Assembly (NCBI GenBank): GCA_945952045.1
Contig: CAMFHE010000003.1
Span: 124,001 to 188,000 of the forward strand
Direction: 5' to 3'
Source: an uncultured Rhizobium sp.
GTDB taxonomy: Bacteria; Pseudomonadota; Alphaproteobacteria; Rhizobiales; Rhizobiaceae
DNA length: 64,000 nt
Below, piece after piece: positions 54,162-62,745 of the stretch. The translations under genes were made by a program, and so were the position numbers. The first letter of the stretch is position 1. Each line of letters starts with the position of its first letter. Under the pieces are notes generated by a model. The model made no database searches, was not told where the DNA came from, and was given only the letters and a program-made list of their open reading frames with translations.

Positions 54162-54677
54162 TTAGCTGAATTCGAGGCTCATGCGCGCGAGTTCGTCCCA
54201 AAGGCTTTCGGCAAATCCGCGCAGGACAAGCAGTTCGAAACCGTCATTGTCGATACGCGTCAGGTGGGCCGCGATATGGCCGATCAGCGTCGTCGCGGAG
54301 CGTCCGACGGGAAAGGCGGAAAGTGCGAGATCGACGGCCGTTCCCTTGGCCAGCACGGTTGCCGCATTGCTTCCATGCACCAGAATGCGCACCCGGCCAT
54401 GGCTTTGATCCACGACATCGACATTCGGCTGCAACCCGGCCGCAATCGTTTCCAGCTCGGAATGATGGAGCGCCGAAGCGCCGACGGCGAACCATTGCCC
54501 GACCGAAACCGCCCGCAAGGACAATCCGGGGACGGATGGCGCAGCCTCCGCCATTTGAGACCGGGCAAGCAAATGCAGCACCGTGCCTTCGGCCGGAGCA
54601 TCAAGGCTCACGCCATTGCGGATGACCGGGCGCTCCCGGGCAAGAGCGTCGACATGCGTGATACGATATTCCGACAT
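54162..54677 (-). CDS. soxG: sarcosine oxidase gamma subunit (SoxG) or NMG dehydrogenase homologue
   Basis: 171 residues from ATG 54677 (MSEYRITHVDALARERPVIR) with GAGAGGAG upstream. The pattern WFAVGASAL, VDVVDQSHGRVRILVHG and a C-terminal ELLVLRGFAESLWDELA matches the small gamma subunit that completes the heterotetrameric enzyme. It follows soxA by 13 bases. The gamma subunit of N-methylglutamate dehydrogenase (MgdD) looks the same at this level. Confidence 0.88.
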   Translation of the reverse strand: MSEYRITHVDALARERPVIRNGVSLDAPAEGTVLHLLARSQMAEAAPSVPGLSLRAVSVGQWFAVGASALHHSELETIAAGLQPNVDVVDQSHGRVRILVHGSNAATVLAKGTAVDLALSAFPVGRSATTLIGHIAAHLTRIDNDGFELLVLRGFAESLWDELARMSLEFS

Positions 54678-54690
54678 CTCAGATCTCCTC

Positions 54691-57657
54691 TCAAGCGTGC
54701 AGCTTTTCATTCGCTGGATCGAAAAATACGGGATCGCAGATCCGACCCGGGGTGAACTCGTTTCGCAACCCGTTCCAGATCATAATTTCCTCGCCATGCC
54801 GCTCGGGACCGCGACGCACCAGCGCCAGGCCGATCGTCGAACCGAGATGGGGCGAGTAGCAGCTGGAGGTTACATAGCCCTGATCGTTTTCAAGCGACAC
54901 GACCGCGTCCTTTGCCAGAATATGCGAACCTGTGCGGAAGCTCGTCGCCGGATCGAGCGGGACGATGCCGACAAGCCGCGCGCGTTGCGGCGCATTCAGG
55001 CCCTCGCGTTCCAGCATTCTCTTGCCGATGAAATCGGCCTTGGCGGCAGAGACCATGCGGCCGAAACCGAGATCGCCGGGCACCACCGTGCCGTTGATCT
55101 CGTTATGCGTGACGTGGCCCTTCTCGATGCGCAGAACCGACAATGCCTCGACGCCGTAAGGCTGGATGCCATGCTCCCGGCCCGCCTGCATGATGGCATC
55201 GGCGACGCAATCGCCATAACCGGCCGGGACGGCCAGTTCGTAGGCCAGTTCGCCCGAGAACGAGATGCGGAACAGGCGTCCACGGATTTGGCCTCCGAAC
55301 AGCGAAACCTCCGCCGCGCCGAGAAACGGGAAAGCTTCGTTCGACAGATCGGCATCGACAATGCGCTCCAGAATGGCGCGCGATTTCGGGCCGGCGATCG
55401 CCATCTGCGCCCACTGGTCGGTGACGGAGGCAAGTCGCACGTCGAGTTCAGGCCAGAGAGCCTGGGCGCAGAATTCGAGATGGTTCATCACGCCGGCTGC
55501 ATAGGCGGTCGTCGTCGTCATGAAATAGCGGTTCTCGCCGAGACGACTGGTGGTGCCGTCGTCATAGATCATGCCGTCTTCGCGCAGCATCAGGCCGTAA
55601 CGCGCTTTGCCGACCGGCAGCTTCAGGAAGGCGTTGCAATAGACGCGGTTGAGGAATTCGGCCGCATCCGCGCCGGTGATCTCGATCTTGCCGAGCATCG
55701 AGACATCGCATAGCCCGGCGTTCTTGCGGACATTGACGACCTCGCGATCGACGCTTTCGCGCCAGCCGTTTTCGCCCTGGCGCGGGAACCAGGAGGAACG
55801 ATACCAGAGACCCGTTTCGACAAAGACCGCGCCGTTGCGCTTCGCCCATTCATGCAGGGGCGACTTGCGCACCGGCTGAAAATGCTTGCCATGCGACGTC
55901 CCGGTCAAGGCACCGAAGGAAACGGGGCTATAGAACGGCCGGAATGTCGTCGTCCCGACTTCGGCCGGAGAAACGCCACGCGCCTCCGCCAGAAGCGCGA
56001 TGGCGTTGACGTTCGACAGCTTGCCCTGATCCGTCGCCATGCCGTTCGTCGTGTAGCGCTTGGCAAGCTCCACATGCCCATAGCCTTCGCGGACAGCGAG
56101 GCCGAGATCCTTGCGATGCACGTCGTTCTGATAATCGACGAAGGCCTTTCCATACACGCCGGGGATCGACCAGAGAGGCTTCACCACGCCGGGCGACAGA
56201 TCGTCGGCAACCTCGGGAGCCGCCGATTGGCCGGCCGTAAAGCCCAGCGCCTGCGCGCGTTCGGCACCCTTGGCAAAGCCATCCCGCAAGCAGGCGGCCA
56301 ACCCGTTGATCGTGGCGGCGGCACCCGCGAGCGTCAGGCCTTTCACGCTGGAGGGCGCGCGGAAGACGGCGTGCTCGGCGCTCCATTCCGGCTTGCCGCC
56401 CCGATGGCAGGCAAGGCTGATGACCGGATTGAAGCCACCGGACATCGCAAGCGCGTCGACGGACAGCTTTTCCGAGCGGCCGGCGCTCGTAATGGAGATC
56501 GACGACAGGCTTTTTCCGCCATGCGCGTCCGAAACGACCGCGCCCTTGATGACCCGGGCCGAGCCGGCATAACGCCCGCCCGCTCCCTCTGCCCTGCTGT
56601 CGATGATGACAATGTCATTTGTACCGACGGCCTCAAGATCGCGCGCCAGCGCATAACCGCTGTCATTGGTGGTGAAGATCGCCACCTTCTTTCCGGGAGC
56701 AACGGCGTATTGGTTGAGGTAGGTGCGCATCGCGCCGGCCATCATGACGCCGGGAATGTCATTGCCGCCAAAGACCAGCGGCCGCTCTTCCGCGCCGGTT
56801 GCCAGGATCGCATCCTTGGCGACGATGCGCCACAGACGCTCGACGGGAAGCCGCTCCAGCGGCGCCCGCACATGCTTTTGCACACGCTCCACCGCGCCGA
56901 AGACGTTTCCATCATACCAGCCGAAAACCGTGGTGCGCGGCATGACGGTGACATTCGACAGGGAGCCGAGTTCGGCCAAGGCGCTGGCGACGAAGTGGGT
57001 CGCGCTCTCACCGCCGATGCGCGCCGTTTCCGCAAGCAGACCGCCGCCGCATTGGGAATGTTCGTCGACGAGAATGACCCTGGCGCCCGCACGGCCGGCG
57101 GCAAGCGCGGCGCCCAGGCCGGTTGCCCCGGCCCCGACGACCAGAAGGTCGCAATGCACCCACGCCTTCTCATAGGAATCCGGATCGGTATCGTAACTCG
57201 CGCGTCCGAGACCGGCGGCGCGGCGGATGAAGGGCTCGTAAAGCTTTTCCCAAAGGGCCGCCGGCCACATGAACGTCTTGTAGTAGAACCCGGCGCTGAG
57301 GAAGGGCGACAGCAGGCTGTTGAGCGAGCCGATATCGAACTCCAGCGAAGGCCAGCGGTTCTGGCTTTGCGCTTCCAGCCCGTCATACAGTTCCTGCATG
57401 GTGGCGCGGGTGTTCGGCTCGGTGCGCCCGCCCTGTCCGATGGTCATCAGCGCGTTCGGCTCGGCGCTGCCAGCCGTGAGGATGCCGCGCGGGCGGTGAT
57501 ACTTGAAGCTGCGGCCGACCAGCAACTGGCCGTTTGCCAGAAGCGCCGACGCGAGGCTGTCGCCGGAGAAACCGCGGAGCGATTTTCCATCGAAAGAGAA
57601 GGAAAGCGGCTTCGATCGGTCGATCAGGCCGCCGGAAGGCAGACGAGAGGGCGTCAT
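54691..57657 (-). CDS. soxA: sarcosine oxidase alpha subunit (SoxA) or MgdC-like
   Basis: 988 residues, normal for the heterotetrameric alpha subunit. The N-terminus has a small 2Fe-2S-like ferredoxin-type segment (SFSFDGKSLRGFSGDSLASA). An NAD/FAD Rossmann region with LLVVGAGATGLGAALAAGRA and ILVDEHSQCGGGLL follows. The C-terminal half is a folate-binding GcvT-type aminomethyltransferase domain (about 600-960) with NGAVFVETGLWYRSSWFP and FRISFSGELAYELAVP. It oxidises the N-methyl group and passes it to tetrahydrofolate. The start overlaps the soxD stop as ATGA. Confidence 0.95.
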   Translation of the reverse strand: MTPSRLPSGGLIDRSKPLSFSFDGKSLRGFSGDSLASALLANGQLLVGRSFKYHRPRGILTAGSAEPNALMTIGQGGRTEPNTRATMQELYDGLEAQSQNRWPSLEFDIGSLNSLLSPFLSAGFYYKTFMWPAALWEKLYEPFIRRAAGLGRASYDTDPDSYEKAWVHCDLLVVGAGATGLGAALAAGRAGARVILVDEHSQCGGGLLAETARIGGESATHFVASALAELGSLSNVTVMPRTTVFGWYDGNVFGAVERVQKHVRAPLERLPVERLWRIVAKDAILATGAEERPLVFGGNDIPGVMMAGAMRTYLNQYAVAPGKKVAIFTTNDSGYALARDLEAVGTNDIVIIDSRAEGAGGRYAGSARVIKGAVVSDAHGGKSLSSISITSAGRSEKLSVDALAMSGGFNPVISLACHRGGKPEWSAEHAVFRAPSSVKGLTLAGAAATINGLAACLRDGFAKGAERAQALGFTAGQSAAPEVADDLSPGVVKPLWSIPGVYGKAFVDYQNDVHRKDLGLAVREGYGHVELAKRYTTNGMATDQGKLSNVNAIALLAEARGVSPAEVGTTTFRPFYSPVSFGALTGTSHGKHFQPVRKSPLHEWAKRNGAVFVETGLWYRSSWFPRQGENGWRESVDREVVNVRKNAGLCDVSMLGKIEITGADAAEFLNRVYCNAFLKLPVGKARYGLMLREDGMIYDDGTTSRLGENRYFMTTTTAYAAGVMNHLEFCAQALWPELDVRLASVTDQWAQMAIAGPKSRAILERIVDADLSNEAFPFLGAAEVSLFGGQIRGRLFRISFSGELAYELAVPAGYGDCVADAIMQAGREHGIQPYGVEALSVLRIEKGHVTHNEINGTVVPGDLGFGRMVSAAKADFIGKRMLEREGLNAPQRARLVGIVPLDPATSFRTGSHILAKDAVVSLENDQGYVTSSCYSPHLGSTIGLALVRRGPERHGEEIMIWNGLRNEFTPGRICDPVFFDPANEKLHA

Positions 57658-57929
57658 GGGGTCACCTCGCCGCGACGGTCGGCGGCATCACGGGTCGCGT
57701 GGATTTCATGCGTGGCTGTATCGCGATCCACCACAAGCCACCTGCGGCAGCCGGATGTGTGATGCCAATATTCGAGATAGGAACCACGCGGGTTGTCGCG
57801 CAGATAGACGAAGTCGAACCACACCGCATCGGAGGCATCCGCGGCAGGACGCGGCAGCGCCGCGCCCTTGACGGTGAATTCTTCCTTCGGTCTTGGCCCG
57901 CAATGGGGGCAGGTGACGAGACTGGCCAT
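57654..57929 (-). CDS. soxD: sarcosine oxidase delta subunit (SoxD) or MgdB-like
   Basis: 91 residues with the zinc-binding CPHCG near the N-terminus and YLRDNPRGSYLEYWHHTSGCRRW at the centre, the recognisable SoxD pattern. The zinc is structural. Between soxB and soxD is a 7-bp hairpin CGCAGCG-GTTT-CGCTGCG (57956-57973), possibly separating translation rates. The stop overlaps the soxA start. Confidence 0.94.
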   Translation of the reverse strand: MASLVTCPHCGPRPKEEFTVKGAALPRPAADASDAVWFDFVYLRDNPRGSYLEYWHHTSGCRRWLVVDRDTATHEIHATRDAADRRGEVTP

Positions 57930-57992
57930 TTCAGTATCCTTGGTCCGGCAAGCTGCGCAGCGGTTTCGCTGCGGGATTGCCTGGGAAAGCTG

Positions 57993-59243
57993 TCAGTGAA
58001 GATTCGGCTGGGCGCCCTGGCCCTTCTCATCGATGAGATAGCCGCGCTCGAAACGGTCGAGACGCATCTGCCGGGTCGTCGGGTGCGATGCGTCCTTGGC
58101 AATCAGATGCGCGAAGCAGAAGCCCGAGGCAGGCGTCGCCTTGAATCCGCCATAGCACCAGCCGGCGTTCAGGTAGAGATTTTCGGTCGGCGTCTTGTCG
58201 ATGATCGGCGTGCCATCCATCGACATATCCATGATGCCACCCCAGGAACGCAGCACGCGGATGCGCGACAGGCCCGGGATCATCGCCTTTCCGGCTTCAG
58301 CCACATGCTCCACTGTCGCGAGATTGCCGCGCTGGGCATAGGAATTGTAACCATCGATGTCGCCGCCGAAGACCAGCCCGCCCTTGTCGGATTGGGACAC
58401 GTAGAAATGTCCCGCCCCAAAGGTGACGACGCAGTCGATGAACGGCTTCAATCCCTCAGAAACGAAGGCCTGCAGCACATGACTTTCCAGCGGCAGCTTC
58501 ATATCCGCCATCTGCGCCACGCGCGACGAGTTGCCCGCAGCGGCAAGGCCAAGCTTGCCGCAACCGATGAAGCCTCTGGTCGTTTCGACACCGGTGACAC
58601 GACCGTTTTCACGGCGGATGCCGGTCACTTCGCAATTCTGGATGATGTCGACGCCGCGGCTGTCGGCCCCGCGCGCGTAACCCCAGGCGACGCCGTCATG
58701 GCGCACCGTGCCGCCGCGACGCTGCATCAGGCCGCCCTGGATCGGGAAACGCGCATTGTCGAAATCGAGGAAGGGCAACATCGACTTGATCGCCGCCCGG
58801 TCAAGCAGTTCGGCATCCACGCCATGCAGGCGCATGGCATTGCCGCGCCGCGTGTAGGCGTCGCGCTGGGCGTCGGAGTGATAGAGATTGACGACCCCGC
58901 GCTGGGAAACCATCGCGTTGAAATTGAAGTCCTGCTCCAGGCCTTCCCACAGCTTCATCGAGAATTCGTAGAAGGGATTGTTGCCTTCCAACAGGTAGTT
59001 GGAACGAATGATGGTCGTGTTGCGCCCGACATTGCCTGAGCCGATATAGCCCTTTTCGAGAACGGCGACATTGGTGATGCCGAACTCCTTGGCAAGGTAG
59101 TAGGCCGTCGCCAGGCCATGGCCGCCGCCGCCGACGATGATGACGTCATAACGGGGCTTGGGTTGCAGGTCTCTCCAGGCCGGTCGCCAGGAGCGATTGC
59201 CCGTCAGTCCGTTCAGAAGGATGGATAAAGCAGAATAACGCAT
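57993..59243 (-). CDS. soxB: sarcosine oxidase beta subunit (SoxB) or MgdA-like
   Basis: 416 residues. FAD-binding Rossmann loop VIIVGGGGHGLATAYYLAKEFG, then NYLLEGNNPFYEFSMKLWEGL and a C-terminal LNAGWCYGGFKATPASGFCFA, the usual DAO-family beta subunit signature with covalent FMN/FAD partner sites. It is the first gene of soxBDAG-folD on the minus strand and is divergent from glxA, with 90 bases between. Confidence 0.95.
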   Translation of the reverse strand: MRYSALSILLNGLTGNRSWRPAWRDLQPKPRYDVIIVGGGGHGLATAYYLAKEFGITNVAVLEKGYIGSGNVGRNTTIIRSNYLLEGNNPFYEFSMKLWEGLEQDFNFNAMVSQRGVVNLYHSDAQRDAYTRRGNAMRLHGVDAELLDRAAIKSMLPFLDFDNARFPIQGGLMQRRGGTVRHDGVAWGYARGADSRGVDIIQNCEVTGIRRENGRVTGVETTRGFIGCGKLGLAAAGNSSRVAQMADMKLPLESHVLQAFVSEGLKPFIDCVVTFGAGHFYVSQSDKGGLVFGGDIDGYNSYAQRGNLATVEHVAEAGKAMIPGLSRIRVLRSWGGIMDMSMDGTPIIDKTPTENLYLNAGWCYGGFKATPASGFCFAHLIAKDASHPTTRQMRLDRFERGYLIDEKGQGAQPNLH

Positions 59244-59333
59244 GGTCAGGCCCCGTCGCTCACGAATCCAAACCTAGTTGTTGTTTTCCGCACAGCCTTT
59301 CAAAAAAGGGACAAGATGATATAGAATTGGGCC

Positions 59334-60308
59334 ATGATCACGCCCGATACCCGAAAAAATCAGAGGATCGGATTTCTGCTTGTGCAGAACTTCGCCCTGA
59401 TGTCCTATGCGTCGGCGACAGAGCCCTTGCGGGCGGCCAATCTCATTGCCGGGCTCGACCTTTACAGCGCCGTGCCGCTTTCCGTCCATGGCAGGCCCGT
59501 TGCCAGTTCTTCGAATATGAACGTCGAATGCGCAGCGCTCTCCGACCTTGGCGAAACCTGCCACACGGTCTTCGTCTGCGCGGGTGGCAATCCGAAGGAC
59601 TGGAGCACCGTCGAGGACGCCCATCCGATCCTGCGGCGTCTCGCGCGAAAGGGCGTCCGCATCGGCGGCATTTCGAGCGGCGCTTATGTTCTGGCGGCCG
59701 CGGGCCTTCTCGACAATCGCGACTTCACCATTCACTGGGAACATGCCGCCCTCCTGAAGGAATCCTTCCCGACCCTGACGCCCCGTCAGGCGCGCTATGT
59801 TATCGATGGCGACAGGGTGACCTGTGCCGGCGGGATCGCCCCGCTCGACCTCATGCATGCGATGATCGCCGACCGGATGGGCGCCCATTTTTCCAGGCGC
59901 GTCAGCGACTGGTATCTGCACACGGCCGTGGCCGAATCCGGCGCGCCGCAACGCGGTTCGCTGCCGGAACGCTACGGGACGCATCACCCCGCACTTCTGA
60001 CCGTTCTCGAGAAAATGGAAGCGACGATCGAAGCGCCGCTCGACCGGGCGGCCATGGCGACGCTCGCCGGCGTCAGCATTCGTCACATCGACCGGCTGTT
60101 CGCCGAGCACATGCCGGGCGGCTTTCTGGAGACCTACCGGAATATCCGTCTCGATCATGCACGTCGCCTGCTGGAGCAAAGCCCGCTTTCCGTCGCGGAA
60201 ATCGCCTTTGCCACCGGATTTTCCGGCGCAGCGCACCTTTCGACCGCATTCCGCAAACGATTCGACGCGACCCCGACAGCCCTGCGGGCAAGATTTTCCT
60301 ACGAGTGA
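59334..60308 (+). CDS. glxA: GlxA-type AraC-family regulator with DJ-1/PfpI domain
   Basis: 324 residues. The N-terminal DJ-1/PfpI-like domain (about 10-195) starts RIGFLLVQNFALMSYASATE; the nucleophile position reads GGISSGAYVLA with Ser in place of the usual Cys, so it is a sensor rather than an enzyme. The C-terminal AraC double helix-turn-helix (about 225-320) shows LAGVSIRHIDRLFAEHMPGG and IAFATGFSGAAHLSTAFRKRF. GbdR/CdhR-type members activate N-methyl-amine and sarcosine genes. It is placed head to head with soxB and upstream of the glx genes. Confidence 0.92.
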   Translation: MITPDTRKNQRIGFLLVQNFALMSYASATEPLRAANLIAGLDLYSAVPLSVHGRPVASSSNMNVECAALSDLGETCHTVFVCAGGNPKDWSTVEDAHPILRRLARKGVRIGGISSGAYVLAAAGLLDNRDFTIHWEHAALLKESFPTLTPRQARYVIDGDRVTCAGGIAPLDLMHAMIADRMGAHFSRRVSDWYLHTAVAESGAPQRGSLPERYGTHHPALLTVLEKMEATIEAPLDRAAMATLAGVSIRHIDRLFAEHMPGGFLETYRNIRLDHARRLLEQSPLSVAEIAFATGFSGAAHLSTAFRKRFDATPTALRARFSYE

Positions 60309-60355
60309 GCGATATTTTCCTGTAGGGAAGATTTTTTGCGCACGGAGGTGGGATC

Positions 60356-61024
60356 ATGGCCAGCAACAAGCAGAATTCCAAGAAAGTGCAGAACGCTTTC
60401 TCGCAGAACCCGCACGCCGTTCGCGAACCGCGCGAAAAGAACCTCGAAATGGCGATCGGTCACGAGGTCCGGGCCTATCGCAAGAAGCTCGGCATCACCG
60501 GCGCCGATCTGGCCGCCGCGACCGGCATGTCGGTCGGCGCGCTCTCCAAGATCGAAAACGGCAATGTCTCGCCATCGCTGACGACGCTGCAGGCCCTGTC
60601 GAAGGCTCTCGGCGTGCCCTTGACCGCCTTCTTCCGGCGCTTTGAGGAACCGCGCAACGCCACCTTCGTCAAGGCTGGCGAAGGCGTGAACATCGAGCGT
60701 CGCGGCACGCGCGCCGGCCATCAATACAGCCTGCTCGGACACATCGACAACAATTCGAGCGGCGTCACCGTCGAACCGTACCTGATCACGCTGACGACCG
60801 AGTCGGATATTTTCCCCACCTTCCAACATGAAGGCATGGAATTTCTCTACATGCTCGACGGCGTGGTCGTCTATCGCCACGGCGACCAGCTCTTCAAGAT
60901 GGAGGCCGGCGACAGCCTGTTCTTCGACGCCGATGCGCCCCACGGACCGCAGGAACTGGTGAAGCTTCCCGCCCGCTATCTCTCCATCATCAGCTATCCC
61001 AAGCAGGGAAAATCAGTCGACTAA
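60356..61024 (+). CDS. XRE-cupin transcriptional regulator
   Basis: 222 residues from ATG 60356 with a GGAGG site about 9 bases before. The HTH_XRE domain (about 35-95: HEVRAYRKKLGITGADLAAATGMSVGALSKIENG) precedes a cupin barrel (about 145-215: FQHEGMEFLYMLDGVVVYRHGDQ and FFDADAPHG). Its first 30 residues are a basic, disordered tail. Cupin regulators of this class sense small amino or polyamine-type metabolites. It sits between glxA and glxB on the same strand, adding a second regulator to this locus. Confidence 0.92.
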   Translation: MASNKQNSKKVQNAFSQNPHAVREPREKNLEMAIGHEVRAYRKKLGITGADLAAATGMSVGALSKIENGNVSPSLTTLQALSKALGVPLTAFFRRFEEPRNATFVKAGEGVNIERRGTRAGHQYSLLGHIDNNSSGVTVEPYLITLTTESDIFPTFQHEGMEFLYMLDGVVVYRHGDQLFKMEAGDSLFFDADAPHGPQELVKLPARYLSIISYPKQGKSVD

Positions 61025-61114
61025 AGTTGCCTCACACGAAATTTTTATTCCTATGAGTTGATTCCACGGAATCCCCATGGTAGCCATTTGTTACATCGAC
61101 AAATGGAGGCGCCA

Positions 61115-62020
61115 ATGTGCGGCATTGTTGGGTTATTCCTCAAAGACAAAAGCCTCGAACCGCAGCTCGGAGCGCTGCTGTCCGACATGTTGATCACCAT
61201 GACCGATCGTGGACCGGACTCCGCCGGCATCGCGATCTACGGGGCGCCGGCTGACGGCAAGGCGAAAGTCACGCTGCAGTCGGCCAGGCCGGATGTCGAC
61301 TTCCGTGGCCTCGACAAGGACCTCGCCGAAGCCGGCATCGATGCTAGGATCGCGGTCAAGAGCACCCATGCGGTCGTCGAGATCGCCGCAGACGCCATCG
61401 CCGCCACCCGCGCCGCCATCGCCTCGATCCGGCCGGACATCCGCGTCATGGGCTCGGGCGACAGCGTCGAAATCTACAAGGAAACCGGTCTTCCCAAGGA
61501 TGTCGTCGCCCGCTTCGACGTGCGTTCGATGGGCGGCACGCATGGCATCGGCCATACGCGCATGGCAACGGAAAGCGCCGTGACGACGCTTGGCGCGCAT
61601 CCCTTCTCGACCGGCGCCGACCAGTGCCTGGTGCATAACGGCTCGCTGTCGAACCATAACAATCTGCGCCGCGAACTCATTCGCGAGGGCATGACCTTCG
61701 AAACACAGAACGACACGGAAGTCGCCGCCGCCTATCTGACGGCCGAAATGGCCAAGGGCAAGGATCTCGGCCAGGCGCTGGAAGGCGCGCTCGACGATCT
61801 CGACGGCTTCTTCACCTTCGTCGTCGGCACCAAATCCGGCTTCGGCGTCGTGCGCGATCCCATCGCCTGCAAACCCGCGGTCATGGCCGAGACGGACCAA
61901 TACGTCGCTTTCGGCTCGGAGTATCGCGCGCTCGTCAACCTGCCGGGCATCGAAAACGCCCGCGTCTGGGAACCGGAGCCATCCACCGTCTACTTCTGGG
62001 ACCACGAAAAAGCTGCGTGA
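61115..62020 (+). CDS. glxB: GlxB / N-methylglutamate synthase amidotransferase-like subunit
   Basis: 301 residues from ATG 61115, starting MCGIVGLFLKDKSLEPQLG; the cysteine after Met is the nucleophile of class II glutamine amidotransferases, and a GGAGG site is 4-8 bases upstream (an earlier in-frame ATG would not expose this cysteine). Other landmarks are DRGPDSAGIAIYG, GIGHTRMATES and LVHNGSLSNHNNLRRE. This is the MgsA/GlxB subunit that corresponds to the amidotransferase domain of glutamate synthase. It precedes glxC by 24 bases. Confidence 0.94.
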   Translation: MCGIVGLFLKDKSLEPQLGALLSDMLITMTDRGPDSAGIAIYGAPADGKAKVTLQSARPDVDFRGLDKDLAEAGIDARIAVKSTHAVVEIAADAIAATRAAIASIRPDIRVMGSGDSVEIYKETGLPKDVVARFDVRSMGGTHGIGHTRMATESAVTTLGAHPFSTGADQCLVHNGSLSNHNNLRRELIREGMTFETQNDTEVAAAYLTAEMAKGKDLGQALEGALDDLDGFFTFVVGTKSGFGVVRDPIACKPAVMAETDQYVAFGSEYRALVNLPGIENARVWEPEPSTVYFWDHEKAA

Positions 62021-62044
62021 CCGGCCAACCGAGAAAGCCCTGAA

Positions 62045-62731
62045 ATGCCAGTATTTGACCTCTCCAAGACGCCACTGCGCGAACTCAACAGTGCCCTTCA
62101 TGCCCTTTCCAAGGGCGCCAACGACACCGCCTTCGAGGTCGTCAACCCGCGCGGCAGCCATGCCGTCGCGGTCGGGATCGACAGCCCCGTCAGCGTCGAG
62201 GTCCGGGGCTCGGTCGGCTATTACTGTGCCGGCATGAACGACGGCGGGACCGTCACCGTCAAAGGCTCCGCCGGCCCCGGCGTCGCCGAGAACATGATGT
62301 CGGGCAAGGTCGTCATCGAAGGCGACGCCAGCCAGTATGCGGGCGCCACCGGACGCGGTGGCCTTCTTGTCATCAAGGGCAATGCGGCATCGCGCTGCGG
62401 CATCTCGATGAAGGGCATCGATATCGTCGTTCACGGCAATATCGGCCATATGTCCGCCTTCATGGGGCAATCCGGCCATCTGGTCGTGCTCGGCAATGCC
62501 GGCGATGCCTTGGGCGACTCGCTCTATGAGGCAAAGCTCTTCGTCAGAGGCGAGGTGAAGAGCCTCGGCGCCGATTGCATCGAAAAGGAAATGCGGCCGG
62601 AGCATCTCAAGAAACTCGCGGAGCTTCTCGACAAGGCCGGCGTCACCGGCGTCAAGCCGGAAGAATTCAAACGCTACGGCTCCGCGCGCCGGCTGTACAA
62701 TTTCAATATCGACAACGCCGACGCGTATTGA
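62045..62731 (+). CDS. glxC: GlxC / N-methylglutamate synthase beta-helix subunit
   Basis: 228 residues. The GXGXG-type beta-helix (about 50-190) is seen as repeated VEVRGSVGYYCAGMNDGGTV, VVIEGDASQYAGATGRGG and HGNIGHMSAFMGQSG, the C-terminal domain of glutamate synthase as a free protein. It pairs with GlxB and GlxD in MgsABC-type enzymes. Spacing to glxD is 14 bases. Confidence 0.94.
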   Translation: MPVFDLSKTPLRELNSALHALSKGANDTAFEVVNPRGSHAVAVGIDSPVSVEVRGSVGYYCAGMNDGGTVTVKGSAGPGVAENMMSGKVVIEGDASQYAGATGRGGLLVIKGNAASRCGISMKGIDIVVHGNIGHMSAFMGQSGHLVVLGNAGDALGDSLYEAKLFVRGEVKSLGADCIEKEMRPEHLKKLAELLDKAGVTGVKPEEFKRYGSARRLYNFNIDNADAY

Positions 62732-62745
62732 GGCGAGGGAAAAAC

